Source: a virus
Length of the DNA: 58,721 bases
Reading direction: 5' to 3' (one strand)
Virus record (IMG/VR): IMGVR_UViG_3300017986_000023
Coordinates: 1-58,721 of that record
Under the pieces are notes generated by a model that did not search any database, was not told where the DNA came from, and saw only the letters and a program-made list of their open reading frames with translations. Shown piece after piece: positions 1 to 7,831 of the stretch. Positions within the stretch are counted from its first letter, which is position 1. The number at the start of each line of letters is the position of its first letter. The translations under genes and the position numbers were made by a program.

Positions 1-109
1 CTCTCCATGCGTTGAAGGCGTCTCTTTGGCGTTCAGTGATAGGATCAATTGTAATGAGATCGTCGATTCGAATGTGCATCGACTCGTTCCGCTGTTTATT
101 TGTCATCAT
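1..109 (-). CDS. PhoH-like protein, N-terminus only
   Basis: The first 36 or so codons of a gene that continues beyond the left edge. ATG-ATG at 104..109 overlaps the TGA of the upstream gene. The peptide after the start (IRIDDLITIDPITERQ) resembles the N-terminus of phage PhoH-like ATPases, where an 'I.PIT..Q' segment precedes the Walker A loop. The P-loop itself lies outside the window, so the assignment rests on this short match and on position. Confidence 0.45.
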   Translation of the reverse strand, partial: MMTNKQRNESMHIRIDDLITIDPITERQRDAFNAWR

Positions 110-342
110 ACTTTTATCGAATTTTCGACACGATTACCTGAGGCTTTTTTGATATTCTTCAGATGACTTTTCCAATCGTCAGACGTTTTGTTGATCATGT
201 TACCTGTATGCGTAACAAGATTGGGCGCACCGATGATCTGTGTCCATTCACCAGTTGCTCTTAGTTCTTCCATCGCAGAGATAGACATCATCATGTCTTT
301 AACTTCTCCGGTGGTTGTGTTCTTCATTGTGTACAGCGGCAT
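106..342 (-). CDS. Conserved T4-like phage protein of 78 residues
   Basis: Begins MPLYTMKN.TTGEVKDM, a pattern I recall from small proteins next to phoH in marine T4-like phages. The beginning looks like an FmdB-type zinc ribbon that has lost its cysteines. The C-terminal half is basic (KSHLKNIKKASGN). Its stop overlaps the PhoH-like start, so the two are probably translationally coupled. Function unknown. Confidence 0.7.
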   Translation of the reverse strand: MPLYTMKNTTTGEVKDMMMSISAMEELRATGEWTQIIGAPNLVTHTGNMINKTSDDWKSHLKNIKKASGNRVENSIKV

Positions 343-408
343 ATGTTTTTCCTAGTAGTCCAATCTAAAGTGATGAGCCCCGTTGCCGAGGCTCACCTTA
401 GATAAGGA

Positions 409-579
409 TCACCCCCTTAAGCGAGTTTCGACTTGTGATATTGCGGCTTCTAGAAACGATTGTTTCTTAGCCATCTTGTAGGCAATATCTGTCTTACCTC
501 TTTTTTGCAATTTATGAATGTAATGTCCAAGTTCTCTTGAGTCTTTCCTCAAGCGTTCAATTTGATTGGATTCTACCAT
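409..579 (-). CDS. Small basic protein, 56 residues
   Basis: Open frame MVESNQIERLRKDSRE...TRLRG, starting at ATG 577..579 and ending at TGA 409..411. It is Lys/Arg-rich and predicted to be almost all helix (SRELGHYIHKLQKRGK). I recall similar helical proteins beside the phoH-region genes of T4-like cyanophages. A short inverted repeat (GAGCC...GGCTC, about 375..397) follows the stop and could be a weak terminator. Function unknown. Confidence 0.6.
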   Translation of the reverse strand: MVESNQIERLRKDSRELGHYIHKLQKRGKTDIAYKMAKKQSFLEAAISQVETRLRG

Positions 580-616
580 AGGCAATGTTCCTTTTTTTAG
601 TTTACTTGGATCATGA

Positions 617-1054
617 TCATGCTGAGATTAACTCTGGAAATGCCTCCTTGACTACAGTTTTAGTTAATCCTTTCACGGGGCTTTTTTTGTTGATCATTGA
701 GACGAGAATTTCTGCGTCTCGTGGGTGTACCGCCTCGAGCATGTCAATAAACATACGCTCGCGACGAATAGGGTTAAGCTTGCTACTTTCGCGCAAACCT
801 TTTACGAAATATTTAAATTGAAGATGCTGTCTGAGTAGAGACGACGGAGGCGACTCTTCAGAGCTAGGAGTGTACGGAGGCGTACCACCAGGAAGATTCC
901 ATTGAATAGCTTCATCGAATGTGCCTCTTAATACATCCAGTAGAGGCATGATTTCATTTTCTTTCAATACTTTTACTCGCTCTTGCTTGTTCTTAGCTTT
1001 TTCGAATCTTTCAAGTATCTCAAATACTTCCATTCTCTTGGTAGAAACTGCCAT
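617..1054 (-). CDS. Conserved phage protein, DUF6433-like
   Basis: 145 residues, predicted mostly helical, with a Pro-rich segment (NLPGGTPPYTPS) about residues 53-66 and a conserved-looking C-terminus (KKSPVKGLTKTVVKEAFPEL). I recall this as DUF6433, common in T4-like marine phages; the family number is from memory and unchecked. It is the first gene after the sigma70-type promoter at 1103..1131, so it probably leads an early unit that includes the next three genes. Confidence 0.65.
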   Translation of the reverse strand: MAVSTKRMEVFEILERFEKAKNKQERVKVLKENEIMPLLDVLRGTFDEAIQWNLPGGTPPYTPSSEESPPSSLLRQHLQFKYFVKGLRESSKLNPIRRERMFIDMLEAVHPRDAEILVSMINKKSPVKGLTKTVVKEAFPELISA

Positions 1055-1102
1055 AATAATTCACCTTATATAGTATATTCTTACCCGGACGCGCACAGAT
1101 TT

Positions 1103-1131
1103 ATTGTACACGTTTAAATCGGTTTTGTCAA
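1103..1131 (-). promoter_or_regulatory. sigma70-type promoter
   Basis: On the minus strand TTGACA (1126..1131) and TACAAT (1103..1108) are 17 bases apart, a near-consensus promoter. It overlaps the last codons of the kinase gene and fires towards 1054, leaving a leader of about 45 bases. Confidence 0.75.
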
Positions 1132-1817
1132 GTTCTTCTTGCTTTTGCCTTTTCGTCTTCGATCCACTTCTTCGCCTTGGCATTCTCCACAGGCTTTTGA
1201 GTGAACTTAGTTGCGTCACGATAAGCGCGTAGCGTTTCTTTCTCGTAGTTTTTACCCTTTGAGTTGTCTACTACAAGAAAGTTTGGCTTACCGAACATAC
1301 GTTGAAACTTGCCCACATTGCGTTGGACAGCTTTCCAGTACTCTTCTACTTCTTTGTCTGGCAGTGACCGCTCGCGTTGACGATTCCGCTCAAGTGCTGT
1401 GTCCATATCAGTGTTGACAAAGATCATCGCCGTGTCATAGCCAAGTGCTTTGAGTTTCTGTGCTTGTGTAGCGATCTTGTCTGGATCTTTACCAGTGCCG
1501 TCAATTACAAGACCAAGACGACCTTTGATGTAACCAGCCTGTCTTGTTGATGTAAGACGCTTTGCTTTACCGCGCAGTTCTTGACCCTTGACAGAAAAGA
1601 TATTGTCAGGACTCATCTCCATGCCAGCTTTCTTCATAGCCGCTTCAAATGCATCGTCAGAGTTTACAACTCTGTATCCCATAGAAGTCAGACCAGTCTT
1701 GCCTACGATAAATGACTTACCAGAGCCAGGACCACCCGCGAGAAAGATAGCTTTGAAGATTGCGGGATCGTTGACGCCTTCGTCGAGTTGTTGAATGAAA
1801 TTAGAAAACTTGAGCAT
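1128..1817 (-). CDS. P-loop kinase of the zeta-toxin/polynucleotide-kinase type
   Basis: 229 residues. A Walker A loop GGPGSGKS lies at residues 28-35, followed by VNSDDAFE (about 51-58) as in zeta-toxin and polynucleotide-kinase-like folds, VIDGTGKD (about 103-110), and a lid-like region with NRQRERSLP. It should phosphorylate a small molecule or nucleic acid end; the substrate cannot be read from sequence. The N-terminus MLKFSNFIQQLDEG is separate from the kinase fold. It resembles the capsid-targeting leader of T4 internal proteins and has an L-x-E site. The C-terminus is Lys-rich. It lies downstream of the second carbamoyltransferase gene. Confidence 0.8.
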   Translation of the reverse strand: MLKFSNFIQQLDEGVNDPAIFKAIFLAGGPGSGKSFIVGKTGLTSMGYRVVNSDDAFEAAMKKAGMEMSPDNIFSVKGQELRGKAKRLTSTRQAGYIKGRLGLVIDGTGKDPDKIATQAQKLKALGYDTAMIFVNTDMDTALERNRQRERSLPDKEVEEYWKAVQRNVGKFQRMFGKPNFLVVDNSKGKNYEKETLRAYRDATKFTQKPVENAKAKKWIEDEKAKARRT

Positions 1818-1846
1818 GAGCTACCACATCGATTGAGTTATTAAGT

Positions 1847-1854
1847 TATTTATG
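1847..1854 (-). promoter_or_regulatory. Possible late-promoter variant
   Basis: CATAAATA on the minus strand, one base from the T4 late box TATAAATA and about 30 bases upstream of the kinase start at 1817. Similar 8-mers arise by chance in AT-rich DNA, so this is weak. Confidence 0.25.
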
Positions 1855-3637
1855 CTTTTTTAGACGTGAACAGCCATAGTTTTTCATCATCATCTAAGTA
1901 TGCCACACCGTCTAAGGCTGTCCTGTCTAGCACAGTAAATGCTTCTTCTAATGTATTTAGTATTGGCTTGCCTTGGACATTAAAAGATGTGTTCAATAAA
2001 ACACCGTCAAACTCTGTTAACAGATCATGTATGAACTTGTTCTGCTCTCGTGTCACCGTTTGCAATCGGGCTGTTCCGTCTGCATGAGTTACAGCCGCTA
2101 GTTGTTCTGTATATTCTGGTCGAGTCATCACAGCAAAATTCATGAAGGCTAAGTTGTTGTAGTCACTAGCCTCAAAATATTTTTCAGCATCTTCTTTGCG
2201 GCACATAGGAGCAAACGGGCGATACGGCTCTCGTTTCTTTACGATATTCACTTTGTCTTTCTTGTCATGACCTTTTGGATCACAGATGATAGAGCGATTT
2301 CCTAAAGCCCTAGCGCCTACTTCACCACCACCTTGTATGAAGCCAATAATGTCATCGTTCTTTAGAATTTTTGCCAAGTCTGAAATAGTAATCTCTTCAT
2401 GGTGATATTTTTCTTTGTATGTGTCGAGTTCGTGCCTGTCATGAAGCCTTGATCCAGAGTATGTAATATCTACTCCTTTCCACGCATCGATGCCAATTTC
2501 TGCGAGATGCTGGACAAGAAATCCAAACGGCAGACCGCAATCATGAACGTTCGGAGGTACAAAGACTTCAAGTCCTAGCTCTTCTTGTATTCTCTTGTTT
2601 ACTAGAACATTCAGTGCACAGCCACCAGACACAATCAGTTTGTCATCGCACTGCCGAATAAATTCACGATTCTTTTTGAGAAAGTTCAGAACTTCGTTTT
2701 CGTGCTGTGTTTGAATTCCTAGTGCAACGTCGGTTTGCTCTTCCCATGTTAAACCGATCGGTGATGTCCACGATTCATATGGATTAAAGCACTCAGGCGT
2801 TTCTGCAAAGACTTTATTGAGATATTCTTTTCCACTCTTGTAGCCACGAATTCCCATTTTCTCTAATCCTTCTTGGGTCATTAAATACCAACTCTTGAAG
2901 AATCTTGCCATTGGGTTGATCCATTCGACGGTCTCAGGATCCTCTTTGTAAAGTCTTTGACCAACGATGTACCATGGAGACCTTTTATCACCATAAGCCG
3001 CCGCGCCCATTACTTTACCTGCAATATCTAAAGACTGCTCTGTTTTAGAGGCAATCGCATGTACACCGTGACACGAAGAGGCTGTATAGTATCGACCGAA
3101 AAATGTTCTATGTTCAGGTATCTGCCACTGCGGGGTTTGTTTTGATACTAATATATTATTGGTAGGCGAGTATTTCCAAAGAAAGGTGTGACCATCATCA
3201 CCACCAGCATCGTGCGTAAACACGGCGCACTTTTCATTAGCCCACTGTGACTGTGCTATTCCGCACCATGCGTGTCCTGCATGATGTCTATAAGCAACTT
3301 TAAATTCCTTTACATTAAAGACTTCTCTAACGTGTTTGGGATGAACCTTTAGTCCAGAATCAATCTGATCATTTTCTGCCCAGGTATCAGCATCGAGATA
3401 TTGCCAATCAGAGCCTATGATAAATGTATCGAAATCATTTTCGATACCAAACTCTTCTTCAACAACCTTTAAAACTTTTTTTAGCCAGTAAACTGTTTGA
3501 TCGTGTCTACCGTGACCACGAAAATGCTTTATGCCTGACAGCTTTTCCATTTCAACTGTGTGAAATGTTTGAGTGTCAGCCTTATAAAAACAAATTGCGG
3601 AATCATGACCCCAGTGTGCCGCCGCTATATTGCCCAT
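1850..3637 (-). CDS. NodU/TobZ-family carbamoyltransferase (copy A)
   Basis: 595 residues, full length for the family, which transfers carbamoyl from carbamoyl phosphate, through carbamoyl-AMP, to a hydroxyl group. Visible motifs: metal-binding HHAGHAWCG (about 117-125), HDAGGDDG, GGCALNVLVN, GARALGNRSI, YRPFAP and NTSFNVQGKPI. The first half is the Kae1-like ASKHA fold and the second the YrdC-like part. All signature motifs look intact. It shares the motif set with the gene at 4049..5647 but is clearly diverged, so the two are paralogues. The start overlaps the GIY-YIG gene by 35 bases. The acceptor is unknown; a modified nucleotide, tRNA or surface sugar are all possible. Confidence 0.9.
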   Translation of the reverse strand: MGNIAAAHWGHDSAICFYKADTQTFHTVEMEKLSGIKHFRGHGRHDQTVYWLKKVLKVVEEEFGIENDFDTFIIGSDWQYLDADTWAENDQIDSGLKVHPKHVREVFNVKEFKVAYRHHAGHAWCGIAQSQWANEKCAVFTHDAGGDDGHTFLWKYSPTNNILVSKQTPQWQIPEHRTFFGRYYTASSCHGVHAIASKTEQSLDIAGKVMGAAAYGDKRSPWYIVGQRLYKEDPETVEWINPMARFFKSWYLMTQEGLEKMGIRGYKSGKEYLNKVFAETPECFNPYESWTSPIGLTWEEQTDVALGIQTQHENEVLNFLKKNREFIRQCDDKLIVSGGCALNVLVNKRIQEELGLEVFVPPNVHDCGLPFGFLVQHLAEIGIDAWKGVDITYSGSRLHDRHELDTYKEKYHHEEITISDLAKILKNDDIIGFIQGGGEVGARALGNRSIICDPKGHDKKDKVNIVKKREPYRPFAPMCRKEDAEKYFEASDYNNLAFMNFAVMTRPEYTEQLAAVTHADGTARLQTVTREQNKFIHDLLTEFDGVLLNTSFNVQGKPILNTLEEAFTVLDRTALDGVAYLDDDEKLWLFTSKKA

Positions 3638-4049
3638 CGTCTCTCTTCAAGTGTTTTGAGTGAATTTTACAACCTATAAACTCATTGTAATAATCGTCAC
3701 GAAGCAATACATCGTATTCGAACTGTAGCTTGGCTTCGTAGTAAGAACATTCGCCCTTAGTCTTACACAGCCGAAGTATTTCTCGGTGGTAAGCATCGTG
3801 ACCTTTCTTTTCTACAAGTTGCTTGAGTTCTTCGGAACTGCCGAAGTAATTTTGCCAGTCTGAAATCGTACGCTTAGTGCGCTTTCGTTTCTGACCTTTC
3901 AGAGGTGGCAACTTTCTTGTTGCCCAGAAAAACTTTTTACCGATATACTTCTTATCGGTATCACGTTCAGTGATTCGATAGACAAAGCCCACATATTCTT
4001 GCAGGTCATCTTCACTTGGATTGTATTCTAGATTTCTATAATACCACAT
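3603..4049 (-). CDS. GIY-YIG-type endonuclease-like protein
   Basis: 148 residues. The N-terminus carries a variant GIY-YIG module, G21-F-V-Y followed by K-Y-I-G (about 34-37), then a basic stretch (LKGQKRKRTKR) and an E-rich helical part with CSYYEAKLQFEYDVL that can supply the catalytic Glu. The length suits a stand-alone phage GIY-YIG protein rather than a large homing enzyme. It sits between the two carbamoyltransferases, overlapping one at each end (35 bases and 1 base). It may be a homing or structure-specific nuclease. Confidence 0.7.
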   Translation of the reverse strand: MWYYRNLEYNPSEDDLQEYVGFVYRITERDTDKKYIGKKFFWATRKLPPLKGQKRKRTKRTISDWQNYFGSSEELKQLVEKKGHDAYHREILRLCKTKGECSYYEAKLQFEYDVLLRDDYYNEFIGCKIHSKHLKRDDGQYSGGTLGS

Positions 4050-5647
4050 TAAAACAGCCAGTAGTCACCTTCATATTCAACAACCACGTGATCGAGTCCT
4101 GTATTGTCAAGTACGTTCATTGCCTCTTTCATACTATTTAGTATGGGCTTGCCTTGAACATTGAATGACGTGTTGATCAAAACTCCATCGAACGCATTTA
4201 AGATATTATATAGTGGTTCGTTGAATTCAGGCGTGACTACTTGTAGTCTGGCTGTATTATCAATGTGTGTAATTGCAGGAAATTCTTTTCGATATTCTGG
4301 CTTCACATCTGCAATAAACTGCATCATTTCCATATTATCGAAAGTAGGTGAATAGAAATATTTGTGTGCGTCTTCTTTCTTGCAGACAGGAGCGAATGGT
4401 CTGAACCATTCTCTAAACTTGACCTTCGCATTCAGAATATCTTTTGCATGTAGATTTGACGCATCACATAAAATAGAACGATTGCCTAATGCGCGAGGTC
4501 CACACTCCATGTTGCCCTGACAGATGCCAATAATCTTTTGCTCTCTGAGCAATTGTGCAATGTCAGATACAGTGATCTGTGTGGCACCTCTCTTCTTAAT
4601 GTACAAAGGAATTTGCTTGTAGTCCCACAGAGTAGGACCCATAAACTCGCATCGAACTTTCTCTTGAAAGATTTCTTCTTCGGTCAGATGCCACATCATA
4701 GCACCAAAACTTTGACCACTGTCGCCACAGTTAGGTGGAACATAGACGTTGATGTCAGGAAACGCTCGCTTGATTCTTTCATTAGCCAGAACGTTCAGTG
4801 CAGTGCCGCCCGTAAGAATCAAGTTGTTGTTGTAGTTGCGAATAGTATGAATATAGTGTTTATCGATCCACTCAACAATATCATCTTCTAGGGCTTTTTG
4901 TGCGGTGTATGCTAGATTAAAGGCTTTGCGATGTTCGTATACCGATTCTACTTTGTACGCAAAATCTTCATTGAATGCAAGATCAATCCCCGCATCCAAT
5001 GCGTTCGTTTTATGATAACCATAGCCTGACCGCATACGCCATCTGAAGTAATCATAGTAGTCTTGATCCATTTCTCCATAGGCGCTCAGTCCCATCAACT
5101 TGCCAGCGATGCTTAGAGTGTCTGTGTCTTTAAATATCTTGCAGAGATGACCAGCACGAGTATACACTTGTGCGTGTTGATAGAATTGGTTACTCGCGTG
5201 TCTTTGATGCCACTTGCTAAACTCACATGTTCGAAACGAGGTGTCATCACCTTTACCGTCCCAAGATATGACTGCACATTTATCAAAGGGTGATTGTGCA
5301 TAGCCGCACCACGCATGAGCATCATGGTGGTGGACTCTATTTAACTTACAATGTTTCCATTTAATCTGATCTCTATCCCAGAAAGACTCATTGTATGCTA
5401 TCGATTTATGATAAAGCCAATGAAAATCATTTTCTATACCATGATTCTGTAGCGCATGATCCATACCAAATCTAACAGCACCGTAGTATTCTTTTTGACG
5501 AGCCGCCGTCACTGGTCTTTTCATATGATAATTCTTGATGCCAAGAATTCGTTCTAACTCATAGATGTAGAACTTTTTAGTGTTGGGATCAAAAATGGTG
5601 AAGTTGGGATCGTGCCCACCTTCAAATATCGAAAAGTGTGGTTTCAT
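4049..5647 (-). CDS. NodU/TobZ-family carbamoyltransferase (copy B)
   Basis: 532 residues. Same motifs as copy A with local changes: HHDAHAWCG, SWDGKGDD, GGTALNVLAN, GPRALGNRSI, FRPFAP and NTSFNVQGKPI. Shorter than copy A mainly in the middle of the Kae1-like half. The metal ligands and carbamoyl-phosphate motifs look intact, so two active enzymes with different acceptors are plausible. The start overlaps the zinc-ribbon gene (ATGA) and the stop touches the GIY-YIG start, so it is part of the nrd operon read-through. Confidence 0.9.
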   Translation of the reverse strand: MKPHFSIFEGGHDPNFTIFDPNTKKFYIYELERILGIKNYHMKRPVTAARQKEYYGAVRFGMDHALQNHGIENDFHWLYHKSIAYNESFWDRDQIKWKHCKLNRVHHHDAHAWCGYAQSPFDKCAVISWDGKGDDTSFRTCEFSKWHQRHASNQFYQHAQVYTRAGHLCKIFKDTDTLSIAGKLMGLSAYGEMDQDYYDYFRWRMRSGYGYHKTNALDAGIDLAFNEDFAYKVESVYEHRKAFNLAYTAQKALEDDIVEWIDKHYIHTIRNYNNNLILTGGTALNVLANERIKRAFPDINVYVPPNCGDSGQSFGAMMWHLTEEEIFQEKVRCEFMGPTLWDYKQIPLYIKKRGATQITVSDIAQLLREQKIIGICQGNMECGPRALGNRSILCDASNLHAKDILNAKVKFREWFRPFAPVCKKEDAHKYFYSPTFDNMEMMQFIADVKPEYRKEFPAITHIDNTARLQVVTPEFNEPLYNILNAFDGVLINTSFNVQGKPILNSMKEAMNVLDNTGLDHVVVEYEGDYWLF

Positions 5648-5778
5648 TCTTCCCAGTCAGTTTCACATTCCGTTCCACACATTGGGCAAGCGCGAGGCTT
5701 TTCTTCGCTGTCACAAACAGTGAGAATCACTTTAGCTTCACAGAAATAACACACCAAATGATACTCGTACTCTTCCAT
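5644..5778 (-). CDS. Zinc-ribbon microprotein, 44 residues
   Basis: MEEYEYHLVCYFCEAKVIL...CPMCGTECETDWEE. Two CxxC pairs (CYFC about 10-13 and CPMC about 31-34) form a rubredoxin-like zinc ribbon. The ATG overlaps the NrdB stop (TAATG), and the TGA overlaps the start of carbamoyltransferase B. Function unknown; it could bind nucleic acid or a partner protein. Confidence 0.75.
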   Translation of the reverse strand: MEEYEYHLVCYFCEAKVILTVCDSEEKPRACPMCGTECETDWEE

Positions 5779-6776
5779 TATGCCGCGCACCCCATGCCGT
5801 CTAGACCACAAACTTCAGGCTCTTCTTCGTCCCAACCCCATTCACCTTCCATGCCAACTACTGAGTACTCAGTGACTCGCTTTTCAAAGAAGTTGTCATG
5901 GCTTGCTCCATTAAGTACCCAGTCAAGCCAAGGAAGAGGATTGTCTTTTTGTCTGAACTTAGGCTTGAGCCCAAGTTGAAGCAAACGACGGTCAGCAATA
6001 TGACGAATATACTTTCGTACTTCGTCTCTCGTAAGACCCTGCACATCGTTTCCACGAAACGCAAGATTGATAAATTTGTCTTCAAGTTCCACTGCATTTT
6101 TAGCCATCTCATAAATTTTTGATTTCAATTCATCGTTGACGATACGAGGATGTTCGTCGCAGAATGTACGGAACAACTTAGCGTTGCCTTGTACGTGTAG
6201 AGTTTCATCACGAATCGACCACTCAACGATAGTGCCCATGCCCTTCATCTTCCCAAAACGTTGAAAGTTTAACAGCATCACGAACGAAGAGAATAGGGAC
6301 ATGCCTTCGTTGAACACGGACTGTGCGAGCGCGAGAGCAAGACCAGTCTGAGTAGACGTGTCGCCTTCTTTCATGAAGTCAACCTTATCCGCCATTTCTT
6401 TATATTCGAGGAACTTATGGTATTCTTCATCTGGAAGGCCAAGCGTGTCATTAAGAAGGGCATACGCACGTTGGTGTACCGCTTCTCGACCCGCAAAAGA
6501 CGAAAGCATATTACGCACCTCGTTATTTTTGAACTTGGGGATGAGAAGTTCGTGATAATTCTCACCCACCTGAACGTCCGATTGAGTAAACAACCGCAAC
6601 ACTTGGGTGATAAATTCTTTTTCGTCAGAGGTGAGTTTAGTTTTCCAGTCTTGGACATCTTCACTCAACTCCGCTTCATCTTCGATCCAATGGATCTCTT
6701 CGTGTTTCTTTGCGAGGTCTACTGCCCATGGGTATTTAAACGGTTTGTAAGTTTTACTAAACTCAAGTAGTGCCAT
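5778..6776 (-). CDS. nrdB: Ribonucleotide reductase class I beta subunit
   Basis: 332 residues. It holds the diiron-tyrosyl radical cofactor that starts reduction of ribonucleotides by NrdA. Metal ligands fit the canonical spacing: D67 (QSDVQ), E98 and H101 (GREAVHQRAY), radical Tyr105 four residues after H101, a Glu in FNEGMSL, and E/H in RDETLH. The C-terminal tail is acidic and ends with CGLDGMGCAA, as expected for the NrdA-binding tail, with two unusual cysteines. The start is preceded by AGGGAC and lies inside the end of iscU (14-base overlap). NrdA is encoded upstream at 7832..9817. Confidence 0.95.
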   Translation of the reverse strand: MALLEFSKTYKPFKYPWAVDLAKKHEEIHWIEDEAELSEDVQDWKTKLTSDEKEFITQVLRLFTQSDVQVGENYHELLIPKFKNNEVRNMLSSFAGREAVHQRAYALLNDTLGLPDEEYHKFLEYKEMADKVDFMKEGDTSTQTGLALALAQSVFNEGMSLFSSFVMLLNFQRFGKMKGMGTIVEWSIRDETLHVQGNAKLFRTFCDEHPRIVNDELKSKIYEMAKNAVELEDKFINLAFRGNDVQGLTRDEVRKYIRHIADRRLLQLGLKPKFRQKDNPLPWLDWVLNGASHDNFFEKRVTEYSVVGMEGEWGWDEEEPEVCGLDGMGCAA

Positions 6777-7152
6777 CTTTTTTGTCCCTATAGTTTTGTA
6801 TTGCGGCTTTGATTGCGTCTTCGGCTAGTACCGAACAATGAATTTTTACTGGCGGTAGTGCCAGTTCTTCAGCGAGGTCTGTATTCTTGATTGCGCCAGC
6901 TTCCTCAAGGTTTTTACCTTTGACCCATTCTGTGAGAAGAGAACTTGATGCAATTGCGGATCCACATCCATAAGTTTTGAATTTAGCGTCTTCAATAACT
7001 CCGTCATCCGATACTTTGATTTGCAACCGCATGACATCTCCGCAAGCAGGAGCGCCAACCATGCCTGTTCCCACGGCTTCATCCTGCTCATCAAGCTTTC
7101 CAACGTTTCTTGGGTTATCATAGTGGTCTAATACCTTTTCTGAATACGCCAT
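6763..7152 (-). CDS. iscU: IscU-type Fe-S cluster scaffold
   Basis: 129 residues, normal IscU length. The three cluster cysteines are present: C37 with D39 (APACGD), C63 (YGCGSA) and C106 after H105 (KIHCS). The motif LPPVK, which in bacterial IscU is the HscA chaperone binding site, is at residues 99-103. The protein should therefore plug into a host ISC system (IscS, HscA/HscB). It lies between nrdA and nrdB and overlaps the nrdB start. It might supply Fe-S clusters or iron during infection. A GGAATAAAT stretch precedes the ATG. Confidence 0.93.
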   Translation of the reverse strand: MAYSEKVLDHYDNPRNVGKLDEQDEAVGTGMVGAPACGDVMRLQIKVSDDGVIEDAKFKTYGCGSAIASSSLLTEWVKGKNLEEAGAIKNTDLAEELALPPVKIHCSVLAEDAIKAAIQNYRDKKDGTT

Positions 7153-7154
7153 AT

Positions 7155-7298
7155 TTATTCCTTATCGCATAGTAGATGCGATGCTTTGTCTTTCCAAACA
7201 TTTGGTAACAGTCCATGCACGATGAGAACAAACGCAACGCCCCACGCAAATCTTAGATGCTCAAAATAAGTTACGTTGTTCTCTTCTAAGTGGTTCAT
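7155..7298 (-). CDS. Small membrane protein, DUF6356-like
   Basis: 47 residues: MNHLEENNVTYFEHLRFAWG followed by one hydrophobic helix (about 19-33) and a polar tail. The NxTYFEHxxFA pattern matches what I recall as DUF6356, a one-helix family seen in marine bacteria and phages (number unchecked). It overlaps the upstream gene's stop by ATGA and ends just before the iscU ATG. Confidence 0.7.
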   Translation of the reverse strand: MNHLEENNVTYFEHLRFAWGVAFVLIVHGLLPNVWKDKASHLLCDKE

Positions 7299-7828
7299 TC
7301 TTCCTCTAGTGGATTTCCGTGTTCGTCACACTCTACAATGGTATAACCATTATATATCACTGAAGAGCAATCGACACTGTTCCAGCCATGCATAACATGA
7401 CCTTCGTCGTATTCTTCCCACAGTGCAGTAGAACCTTCTTCACTTAAATACTCTAGAATTTCGTCTCGCTCATCATCGTCGAGTTCTTTGTCCCAGTTGT
7501 ACGGTGCATAGACATTATAGTCTTCCCAACAGCCATCCCAAGTCGAAAGCATCTCATGCTCCCAGTCTTCTAGTTCAAGCGTGTCATCATCGTCAGGATC
7601 TGGAACAAGAGGATAACAATCAGGATCTTCGTCATACTCTTCTTTGGTGATTCCCCAGCGATTGTCAAGCCAGTACTGCAACTCTTCGTCAGTCTCTGGC
7701 ACGTGAATAACAAATTCACCCCATCGCCAACCAACTTCAACAGATAGTCGAAGACCATCTTCACGCTCATAAACTTCAGTCTCTACGACTGACTTCTTCA
7801 TTGCAGGTTCAACACGATAGTATTTCAT
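7295..7828 (-). CDS. Highly acidic protein of unknown function
   Basis: 177 residues with very many Asp and Glu, including PDPDDDD (about 75-82) and DKELDDDERDE. It also has many Trp and Tyr (WRWGEF, STWDGCWEDY). The composition would suit a DNA mimic or a metal-rich surface, but no known motif is visible. It sits directly downstream of nrdA (3-base gap) and is coupled to the DUF6356-like gene. Its second-half pattern (LSEEGS..LWEEYDEGH) faintly resembles the RLSEDGYMCLYDEGW part of the protein at 36031..36483. Confidence 0.75.
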   Translation of the reverse strand: MKYYRVEPAMKKSVVETEVYEREDGLRLSVEVGWRWGEFVIHVPETDEELQYWLDNRWGITKEEYDEDPDCYPLVPDPDDDDTLELEDWEHEMLSTWDGCWEDYNVYAPYNWDKELDDDERDEILEYLSEEGSTALWEEYDEGHVMHGWNSVDCSSVIYNGYTIVECDEHGNPLEEE

Positions 7829-7831
7829 AAT

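Noticed and set aside
4538-4891. Plus-strand open frame of 117 codons
   Set aside because: Antisense to carbamoyltransferase B with all its motifs intact; no ribosome site.
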